Part shown: one piece after another, positions 56,369 to 64,000 of the stretch
Numbering within the stretch: position 1 is the stretch's first letter
How the letters are laid out: each line of letters begins with the position of its first letter
Translations under genes and position numbers: made by a program
Notes under the pieces: generated by a model
Told to the model about the DNA's origin: nothing
Database searches by the model: none
The model's input: only the letters and a program-made list of their open reading frames with translations
Origin: Xylanibacter ruminicola Ga6B6
GTDB lineage: Bacteria > Bacteroidota > Bacteroidia > Bacteroidales > Bacteroidaceae
DNA: 64,000 bases
Assembly (NCBI RefSeq): GCF_000687715.1
Contig: NZ_JHXD01000002.1
Location: 62,001-126,000 of the forward strand
Reading direction: 5' to 3'

Positions 56369-58705
56369 TTATTCGCCGTAAACCGTGCCCGAATTGGGGG
56401 TCTGGTACCAACCGCTCTGGCCTGCTTTAAGCGTAAGGTCTGACTGCTTTCCCCAGGCGGTAAAACCTGAATATGCATTGTTTACTACTACGCGCTCTTT
56501 TGGCCACTTCCATTTGGCGGGGATGGCGATACCCAGAGGTACTTTGCCTAACCCCTCGGAGTTACTTGATGTAACCACGGTAATATAATCGTTAACAGCG
56601 TTTGTGCTAACTGTCGGGTCGGAGTTAACCTTAAATGGACAAATCTTGAAATCTGCTGTCTGGAAATCGAATCCGGATGGCTTGTCGATAGTAGTTTCTA
56701 CTGCGTTCATATCTACACCGCGACTGGTATTTACCATCACGCCGTGAGTTGCTCCGAAAGCCTCGTGTACCTCGGCTTTATTGTTCCACGACAATTGGGT
56801 GTTGCCCAACCATACGTAGTTGTCGTATTCGCAACCAGCAGCCACCAACGTTACAATCAACTTGCTTGAGTTGGTCTCACTCTCTCTAACCTGAATAACC
56901 ACGTCGTTCAGGTCAAAGTCGCATCTGGTCTTATTATCCTCAAAGGCATAAGTCCAAGTCTGGTTTTCTGTAACAGGCGTTACAACTGGAGGATTGGAAG
57001 TCCATGAAGCACCACAATTGGTAGAATTATAGGTAGGATTCAGCTGGCTGAAATTAACTTTTGTAGTACCCTCGTTAAACTGATAAGTTGGCTGTACACC
57101 ACTATTGCCCGCACCAAGGTCAACAATGTTGTTGTAGGCTAAAGTGATGTTACCTGTAGTTTCAAGCGATTTGAGATGTCCAGCTACAGTAGTTGTGCCA
57201 CCTAAGCGAACGTAGTTATTTGTACCAGTGGCCTTGAATCCCTGGAATGTGCCATCGCCCTGAGCCGCCCAATCACTGCCATCCTTTACATTGAATCCTG
57301 CATTTCCATTCATATTGACTATAAAGTTGTCAAAGTCGGCAGTGTTGGTCTCAGTGTAACTACCATTCATCAGGTTAAACTCGCCATCGTACATATGGGC
57401 ATTACCCTTAACCAGCAGCTGGCAGTAGTTGTAGAATGTAGTATTCTTGGCGCTGAAAGTCATCGAACCGGTGGTGTAATGACCATTGTTAATCCAATAG
57501 ATTTTTTGTTGTGTAACTTTTGTTTCTCCAGATACAGTTACTTTGCCGCTGTTGTAGAAGTGGCACGACGAGTTCATTGTCATCGATGGTGCGGTTATTT
57601 CTGCATTGTCGCCCATATTAATAAAGTATGAGGTGTTGGCATCACCAGGCGAATAAGTCATGGCTCCGCTAAAGTTAAACTTACCCTCGTTGTAAACTGT
57701 GCAGAAATTACCTATGTCGTATTTCTCTGTATTGGTGGCATTGATGGTACCGCGATTGAATATTTTTATGCCCTGATTGGCGGCAATACTGTTACGCTGG
57801 TCGTTAAGAGTTGCACCAGCGGCTACAGATATAGAGCCTGCCTGCTCACCATAGTTGCTCTCCAAAGTTACATTTCCTTTAAGGATATATAGGTTAAAAT
57901 GGGTGGCACCAACGCGTCGGATGGTAACGTCACCATTAACGTTAACATACACATTATAAGGATATGCTACATTTGCAGAACCATTCCATCCTGCATTCTG
58001 GTAGTTTCCGCCTAACTCTACAACGCCGGTTCGGGTTACTTTCAAATTGTAACCCTCTACAATCTTATTGGCATAAATGGCATATAAATCCCACATGGTT
58101 GTTCCTCCATATGTTTGGCCTTTGTAAAGCGTTTCAAGGTCGGCAACCTCATCAGCATTTGTTGGGACAGATGTGGGGAAAGCCGCAGTTAAATCCGAAC
58201 TGCTTGGGAAAGTAAAAGCACTGTATGTGTCACCATTAACGGTAATGCTTCTTGTGCGGGCATTGGCAGTGGTGCTGTAGTTGTAATTGGCATTTATCTG
58301 GCCGTTCTCTACGTCAACATACTTATAAATCATATTGCCATTGCTCTCTTTCACACCAACAAACACCGACTCCAGGTGTGCGGGAATGCTAAACTCGCTA
58401 AGTGTGGTAGTTGTACCAGTTGTCTGGCCGCTTGCCAAAACACTTCCATAACCATCGGATTGGGGGTTGTTTGAGAATACGTATACAGTTGCTTCGTCGC
58501 TGAGGCCCTGAATATTAAAGGTGGCTGTAGCTGTGGATGTCATCACCCAGTCCTGATTTTCGGGGATGTAGAAACCAAGCGTTTGCTGGGCATTGTCGAG
58601 TGATACTTGCTGCTCCTGTACTTCAACGTTGAACTCCTGCATGCACGAGGTCATAGCGAAGCCCATAGTTAGGGCTGCAAGGCCATTCAAAAGGTACTTT
58701 TTCAT
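56369..58705 (-). CDS. LruC-domain lipoprotein C with beta-solenoid-like repeats
   Basis: 778 residues. Lipobox in MGFAMTSCMQEF. Residues 45-150 carry the ENQDWVMTSTATATFNI block and a beta domain. From about 275 to 480 the sequence repeats a 20-24-residue unit with the pattern aromatic-x-N-x-G (examples: IFNRGTINATNT, VYNEGKFNFSG, FYNSGKVTVSG, WINNGHYTTGS, LMNGSYTET), suggesting a parallel beta-helix. The LruC core is near 630: YAFEDNKTRCDFDLNDVVIQ. The C-terminus keeps WKWPKERVVVNNAYSGFTAW as in lipoprotein A. Likely a surface-exposed adhesive or structural protein (inference). Confidence 0.83.
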   Translation of the reverse strand: MKKYLLNGLAALTMGFAMTSCMQEFNVEVQEQQVSLDNAQQTLGFYIPENQDWVMTSTATATFNIQGLSDEATVYVFSNNPQSDGYGSVLASGQTTGTTTTLSEFSIPAHLESVFVGVKESNGNMIYKYVDVENGQINANYNYSTTANARTRSITVNGDTYSAFTFPSSSDLTAAFPTSVPTNADEVADLETLYKGQTYGGTTMWDLYAIYANKIVEGYNLKVTRTGVVELGGNYQNAGWNGSANVAYPYNVYVNVNGDVTIRRVGATHFNLYILKGNVTLESNYGEQAGSISVAAGATLNDQRNSIAANQGIKIFNRGTINATNTEKYDIGNFCTVYNEGKFNFSGAMTYSPGDANTSYFINMGDNAEITAPSMTMNSSCHFYNSGKVTVSGETKVTQQKIYWINNGHYTTGSMTFSAKNTTFYNYCQLLVKGNAHMYDGEFNLMNGSYTETNTADFDNFIVNMNGNAGFNVKDGSDWAAQGDGTFQGFKATGTNNYVRLGGTTTVAGHLKSLETTGNITLAYNNIVDLGAGNSGVQPTYQFNEGTTKVNFSQLNPTYNSTNCGASWTSNPPVVTPVTENQTWTYAFEDNKTRCDFDLNDVVIQVRESETNSSKLIVTLVAAGCEYDNYVWLGNTQLSWNNKAEVHEAFGATHGVMVNTSRGVDMNAVETTIDKPSGFDFQTADFKICPFKVNSDPTVSTNAVNDYITVVTSSNSEGLGKVPLGIAIPAKWKWPKERVVVNNAYSGFTAWGKQSDLTLKAGQSGWYQTPNSGTVYGE

Positions 58706-59001
58706 ACTCTACTATTAGCTAAATTCTAAGTCAAATAAATTTTCCGGCTGCAAAGGTACATACTTTATTTGTAGCAGCCAAATATTTTTGCGAATATTAT
58801 ACATTTTGAACAAATCAGAACGGTTTTGAACAAATAAGAAAACACCGTAACTGATTTGAACATAGGTGAAAAACAAAAGTACGCAATCGAAAGCAACATT
58901 CTGAAAGATTGTTTACCTTTGCACTCGCAAGTTTCAAAATAACTTCGTATATTTGCACCCAGAAACCAAATTCATAATAACTAAAAAATATAATTTAAAC
59001 A
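58706..59001. other. 295-base divergent promoter region between LruC lipoprotein C and the GH3 operon
   Basis: Minus-strand TACCTTTG at 58751-58758 serves the lipoprotein. Plus-strand TACCTTTG (58914-58921) and TATATTTG (58948-58955) are two possible -7 boxes for the GH3 operon, the second 46 bases before the ATG. GAACAAATNAGAA-like repeats at 58809 and 58829 are also present. No gene seen. Confidence 0.6.
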
Positions 59002-61344
59002 ATGAAAATTTCGTTTCATAACATTTGTTTGGTTGTAATGGCTGTGGCTGCCATGTGCGGCTACAGCCTTGATGCAACAGCCCAGCAGTTAAAGGCTGAA
59101 AACATTGATGAGATTGTAAAAGCAATGACCCTCGAAGAAAAGTGCCACATGGTACTGGGGCGCGGCATGCATTTTAACGATGAGGCCAAATTTCCTGGTA
59201 CAGCCGGTAGTACATTCTCGGTGGCTCGTCTGGGTATCCCTGAAACCTATTGTGCCGACTCTCAGCAAGGTTTGCGTATGAATGCCACCCGTGCTTGGGA
59301 TCATAACGATTACTATCCAACTGATTTTGTAGCTTCGATGACGCTGGCCTCTACCTGGGACCGCGAGGCTGCCTTTAAGGTTGGTCAGGGCATCGGTAAC
59401 GAGGTGCGCGAGTTCGGACTCGACTGGATTCTGTCGCCTGCCATGAATCTTATCCGTAACCCACTGTGCGGACGTAACCATGAGTATTACTCAGAGGATC
59501 CTTATCTCTCAGGCACCATCGCTGCAGGCTATGTACGTGGTGTGCAGAGCGAGGGAACTGCAGCTTGTCCTAAGCATTTTGTGGCCAACAACCAGGAAAC
59601 TAACCGCAATAACAATATTTCGCAGGTGTCGCAGCGTGCGCTCCGTGAGATTTATTTGAAGGCTTTTGAAATAATGGTTAAGGAGAGTAATCCTTGGACT
59701 ATTATGACCTCTTATAATAAACTGAATGGTCCATACGCCGTACAGAACCGTGAACTGCTGACAACCATTGTTCGCGACGAGTGGGGCTGGAAAGGTATGT
59801 TTGTGAGCGACTGGAATGCGGGCGACGATGCCGTAGCTGCCATGCTGGCTGGTAACGATATGCTGCAGCCTGGTCAGGACAAGCAGTATCAGGCTATCCT
59901 TGAGGCTGCTAAGAGTGGAAAACTGCCTATGGAGGTGCTCGATGCCAATGTAAAGCGCATTCTGGAATATGTAATAAAGACCCATAACTTCAAAGGTTAC
60001 AAGTATAATAATGAGCCCGATCTGAAAGCACATGCCCAAACGGTTCGCCAGGTCGGTGCCGATGGTATAGTGCTGCTTAAGAATAGTGGCATTCTGCCAT
60101 TGATGGGCAAACGTGTGGCCTTGTTCGGTTGCACATCTTACGATTGGATTTCGGGTGGTTCTGGTTTTGGTGGTACCTCTGTAGGTCACTACACTGTATC
60201 GCTCGTAGAGGGTATGCGTTCGGCAGGCTACGAGGTTTACAAACCGCTGATTCGTACCTATACCCAGCATATTGCAGCTGAGGAGAAGCGTTTGTTCCCC
60301 AACGGTCGCCCACCATTCTCGCTTATGCCACCTGCACGTGCCGATGAAAAGCAGTTTACTGCCGATGAACTTAATGCTGCCATCGAAGGTTCGGATGTAG
60401 CCATCATCTCTTTGGGTCGTAAGAGTGGTGAGGCTGCCGATCGCAGCGAGGCCGACTTCTACCTAAAAGAGGGCGAGGCCAAGCTTATCAAGGCTGTTAG
60501 CGAGGCTTATCATGCAAAGGGCAAGCAGGTAGTTGTATTGCTCGATATCTGTAGCCCTATCGATGTAGCCTCTTGGCAGAGTCAGGTTGATGCATTGGTT
60601 TGCACCTGGCAGGGCGGTCAGGAGAGTGGATTTGCTGTGGCCGATGTACTGAGCGGTACAGTGAATCCCAGCGGTAAGCTGCCTATGACTTTCCAGATTA
60701 AATATGGCGATGCTTATGCCGATAAGAATTTCCCCAGTAATGTTGATGATAAAACCTTAGGAGCTATGTTTATGTGGGGTTATAATAAGGATCAAGCTCC
60801 TAAGGAGCGTAAGCCACAGGCCAATATTGATTATACCAACTACGAGGAGGATATCTACGTAGGCTATCGTTACTTTGATAGCTTTGGTAAGCCTGTGGCT
60901 TATCCCTTCGGATTCGGACTGAGCTACACCACCTTTGCTTATGAGAATATGAGTGTAAGCGAGGCAAATGGCGTTTACACCGTTAAGGTTGATGTAAAGA
61001 ACACTGGTAAGAAGGCTGGACGCAATGTGGTGGAGCTCTTTGTGGCAGCGCCAAACAGCAAGAAACTTAACAAGCCCGAAAAGGAACTGCGCAACTATGC
61101 CAAGACAGGTTTGTTGCAGCCAGGACAGACTGAGACTATTACCATGCAGGTAAAGGTTGAGGACTTAGCCTCGTTCAACGAGAAAGCTTCTGCCTGGAAA
61201 ACCGATGCTGGTCGATACTATTTCCTGATTTGTTCTTCGGCTAATGATGTTGAGGCAAAGGCATCTGCAAATGTAAAGGCTTGGACTAAGAAAGTAAACA
61301 ACGTGATGAAACCCAATGTAAAACTTAACTTGTTAAAACGATAA
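59002..61344 (+). CDS. GH3-family beta-glycosidase (beta-glucosidase/xylosidase-like)
   Basis: 780 residues with a signal peptide (VVMAVAAMCGYSLDATAQ). The GH3 N-terminal barrel shows VARLGIPETYCADSQQGLRM, RNPLCGRNHEYYSEDPYLSG and KHFVANNQETNRNN; the catalytic nucleophile is Asp270 in MFVSDWNAGDDAVAAMLAGN. The second domain has GLQ-type IVLLKNSGILPLMGKRVALF and SLGRKSGEAADRSEADF; a fibronectin III-like domain closes the protein (YPFGFGLSYTTFAYENM). It trims beta-linked sugars from oligosaccharides; glucose or xylose cannot be told apart. First gene of a three-gene operon; its stop overlaps the next start. Confidence 0.94.
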   Translation: MKISFHNICLVVMAVAAMCGYSLDATAQQLKAENIDEIVKAMTLEEKCHMVLGRGMHFNDEAKFPGTAGSTFSVARLGIPETYCADSQQGLRMNATRAWDHNDYYPTDFVASMTLASTWDREAAFKVGQGIGNEVREFGLDWILSPAMNLIRNPLCGRNHEYYSEDPYLSGTIAAGYVRGVQSEGTAACPKHFVANNQETNRNNNISQVSQRALREIYLKAFEIMVKESNPWTIMTSYNKLNGPYAVQNRELLTTIVRDEWGWKGMFVSDWNAGDDAVAAMLAGNDMLQPGQDKQYQAILEAAKSGKLPMEVLDANVKRILEYVIKTHNFKGYKYNNEPDLKAHAQTVRQVGADGIVLLKNSGILPLMGKRVALFGCTSYDWISGGSGFGGTSVGHYTVSLVEGMRSAGYEVYKPLIRTYTQHIAAEEKRLFPNGRPPFSLMPPARADEKQFTADELNAAIEGSDVAIISLGRKSGEAADRSEADFYLKEGEAKLIKAVSEAYHAKGKQVVVLLDICSPIDVASWQSQVDALVCTWQGGQESGFAVADVLSGTVNPSGKLPMTFQIKYGDAYADKNFPSNVDDKTLGAMFMWGYNKDQAPKERKPQANIDYTNYEEDIYVGYRYFDSFGKPVAYPFGFGLSYTTFAYENMSVSEANGVYTVKVDVKNTGKKAGRNVVELFVAAPNSKKLNKPEKELRNYAKTGLLQPGQTETITMQVKVEDLASFNEKASAWKTDAGRYYFLICSSANDVEAKASANVKAWTKKVNNVMKPNVKLNLLKR

Positions 61345-62450
61345 TGAAACATTTCTTTTCAATAATGACGCTGACATTCTGCGCTGTGCCTATGATGGCA
61401 CAGTGGCAGATGCAGCCAACACCTAACGATACACTACAACCTGTTCGCAACTTGGGTAACGGTAATGTGGCTTTCAGTATCTATGCTCCTAACGCCAAGC
61501 AGGTTGGTTTTGGCGGTGATGCCATGCCTTGGGGCAAACCCTTGCAGTTTACTAAGGCCGATAATGGCGTTTGGACGGCAGTTGTAAGCGATTTGAAGGA
61601 TGGTGTATATCGCTATAATTTTACCGTCGATGGCGTGAAAGTGCAGGATCCTAAAGGCGTACTTTCTGCAGAGACTTCAGCTTTGGCGAATATTGGCGAT
61701 GGCAAGCAGTTCTATGATATGCGTACCGACATTCCTCATGGTGCCATTGCCCAGCGCTATTATTATAGTAAGGTATTAAAAACTATGCGTCGACTGCATG
61801 TGTGGACACCAGCTGGTTACGAAAAGAGTGCTGAAAAGTTACCTGTGCTTTATCTGATTCATGGCGGTGGCGATAATGATGCCTCGTGGCCAGGTGTTGG
61901 TTGTGCAGGTAATATTCTCGACAACCTGATGGCCGAGGGTAAGATGAAGCCTATGTTGGTAGTAATGCCCAACGGCTCTATCCCAGTAAAGAACATGATG
62001 GACGAGGTGCCCTTGTTTGAGCAGGACCTTGTTGGTAGCATCATTCCTTTTATCGAAGATAACTATCGTGTAGTTGCCGATAAGGGCCACCGTGCGATGG
62101 CCGGTCTGTCGATGGGTGGCATGGAAACGATGGAAACCATTCTTAACGATAACGATAAGTTTGCATATTTCTGGGTGTTGAGCGCAGGTTGGTTCCCTGC
62201 CCAGAAAGAGCAGTTCGATGGTTATCGCCAGCGTCTTAACAAGGCAGCCGATGGTATCAGAAAAAATGTGTGCCAGCTTGTGTTTACACAGGGCGATCCA
62301 GAGGATATCGCCTATCAGAATGGTCTTGCCACACTTAAACTTTTCGACGCTGCCAACGTCAAATACGAGTACTATACCGCTCCTGGTGGTCATACTTGGT
62401 ACACATGGCGCAAAAACTTACACCAATTAGCACAACGTATTTTTAAATAG
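61344..62450 (+). CDS. CE1-type esterase with N-terminal E-set/CBM48-like domain (copy 1)
   Basis: 368 residues with a signal peptide (LTFCAVPMMAQ). Residues 25-115 form an E-set domain (NVAFSIYAPNAKQVGFGGDA), then an esterase domain with LPVLYLIHGGGDNDASWPGV for the oxyanion hole, nucleophile Ser256 in AMAGLSMGGMETMETI, Asp in TQGDPEDIAYQNG and His in APGGHTWYTWRKNL. The layout matches bacterial feruloyl/acetyl esterases acting on xylan. The ATG shares its A with the last base of the GH3 stop (TAATG), so translation is coupled. Confidence 0.9.
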   Translation: MKHFFSIMTLTFCAVPMMAQWQMQPTPNDTLQPVRNLGNGNVAFSIYAPNAKQVGFGGDAMPWGKPLQFTKADNGVWTAVVSDLKDGVYRYNFTVDGVKVQDPKGVLSAETSALANIGDGKQFYDMRTDIPHGAIAQRYYYSKVLKTMRRLHVWTPAGYEKSAEKLPVLYLIHGGGDNDASWPGVGCAGNILDNLMAEGKMKPMLVVMPNGSIPVKNMMDEVPLFEQDLVGSIIPFIEDNYRVVADKGHRAMAGLSMGGMETMETILNDNDKFAYFWVLSAGWFPAQKEQFDGYRQRLNKAADGIRKNVCQLVFTQGDPEDIAYQNGLATLKLFDAANVKYEYYTAPGGHTWYTWRKNLHQLAQRIFK

Positions 62451-63707
<1,257 letters not shown>

Positions 63708-63715
63708 TAGCAAAA

Positions 63716-63745
63716 AGAACCCTCACCGATTGGCGAGGGTTCTTC
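63716..63745. terminator. Bidirectional terminator after the esterase operon
   Basis: AAGAACCCTC near 63716-63725 pairs with GAGGGTTCTT near 63735-63744 around ACCGATTGGC, then T-rich sequence; the opposite strand also has a short T-run, fitting the convergent MgtC-like gene. Confidence 0.85.
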
Positions 63746-63746
63746 T

Positions 63747-64000
63747 TTATTTCTTATGCTTATCTATTTTTCGAAGTACAAAGTTAAAGGCCTCTAAACC
63801 AACCAGTACTAAAACGGTGGATGCTATGGAGAGTACATACATACCGCCTCCACAAGCCAGACCGATGGCGGCTGTAACCCACAAACCTGCTGCGGTGGTT
63901 AAACCACGAACCACATTCTCGCTTTTATGGAAGATGATGGTGCCGGCACCAATAAAACCGATACCCGATACAACCTGGGCAGCTACACGCGATACATCCC
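63747..64000 (-). CDS. MgtC/SapB-family membrane protein, C-terminal part (cut by the window edge)
   Basis: 84 residues before the stop at 63747-63749; the start lies beyond the right edge. DVSRVAAQVVSGIGFIGAGT then IIF, VRGLTTAAGLWVTAAIGLAC and GGGMYVLSIAS are the signature of MgtC/SapB inner-membrane proteins, linked to magnesium homeostasis and, in pathogens, virulence. The short Lys-rich end (LRKIDKHKK) suggests the form without the cytoplasmic ACT-like domain. It converges on the esterase operon. Confidence 0.9.
   Translation of the reverse strand, partial: DVSRVAAQVVSGIGFIGAGTIIFHKSENVVRGLTTAAGLWVTAAIGLACGGGMYVLSIASTVLVLVGLEAFNFVLRKIDKHKK

Overview
The window reads as a chromosomal segment of a gut or rumen Bacteroidales bacterium, most likely Prevotella or a close relative. 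The evidence is SusC/SusD pairs with surface glycoside hydrolases, many Bacteroidetes-type promoters (TTTG, about 19 bases, TAnnTTTG), A-rich rather than Shine-Dalgarno leaders on most genes, lipoprotein signals, an S46 dipeptidyl-peptidase, LruC-domain lipoproteins and the order rplM-rpsI-rpsB-tsf. Assignments come from reading the translated sequence; no database search was run.

Layout. 0-10 kb: a pectin/arabinan utilisation locus with two divergent operons (PfkB kinase, GH127-type and GH51 arabinofuranosidases; GH28, SusC, SusD). 10-14.4 kb: a THI5/NMT1-like periplasmic binding protein, a membrane SpoIIE-type phosphatase and a histidine acid phosphatase. 14.4-17.6 kb: P1 peptidase, a CAU-anticodon tRNA, ribF and a CPBP protease. 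17.7-26.3 kb, minus strand: ECF sigma and putative anti-sigma, then a tightly packed run topA, aroK, speA, RsbW-like kinase, STAS protein, RelA/SpoT-like synthetase, argB. 26.3-30.8 kb: Nudix, two carbohydrate-esterase-type hydrolases, DUF4491, and a thioredoxin-fold lipoprotein without its CxxC. 30.9-37.5 kb: pnp, then rplM-rpsI-rpsB-tsf with a structured leader, then a PfkB sugar kinase. 37.5-40.7 kb: DEAD-box helicase, flavodoxin-like protein, LOG-family protein.

40.7-47.3 kb is an accessory island: HU-like protein plus a 34-residue smalltalk-type protein on the minus strand; on the plus strand two overlapping genes of unknown function, a terminator, an iteron-like repeat array, a 46-residue basic ORF, an unknown 145-residue protein, a VirE/DUF3987-like primase-helicase-type protein and a DUF5675 protein. 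It has unusually strong Shine-Dalgarno sites, repeated TGTGAC elements and no integrase or capsid genes. It is the best candidate here for an undescribed system.

47.3-52.2 kb: operon of an SpmA/SpmB-like membrane protein, a polysaccharide flippase and an S46 peptidase, followed by a candidate small RNA. 52.4-58.7 kb: three LruC-domain lipoproteins. 59-63.7 kb: GH3 plus two tandem CE1-type esterases, a hemicellulose operon. The right edge holds a partial MgtC/SapB gene.

Two regulatory threads connect distant parts. The SpoIIE-type phosphatase at 11-13 kb is the natural partner of the STAS/RsbW-like pair at 20.6-21.3 kb. Several genes start within about ten bases of their promoter -7 box, which implies leaderless or near-leaderless messages.
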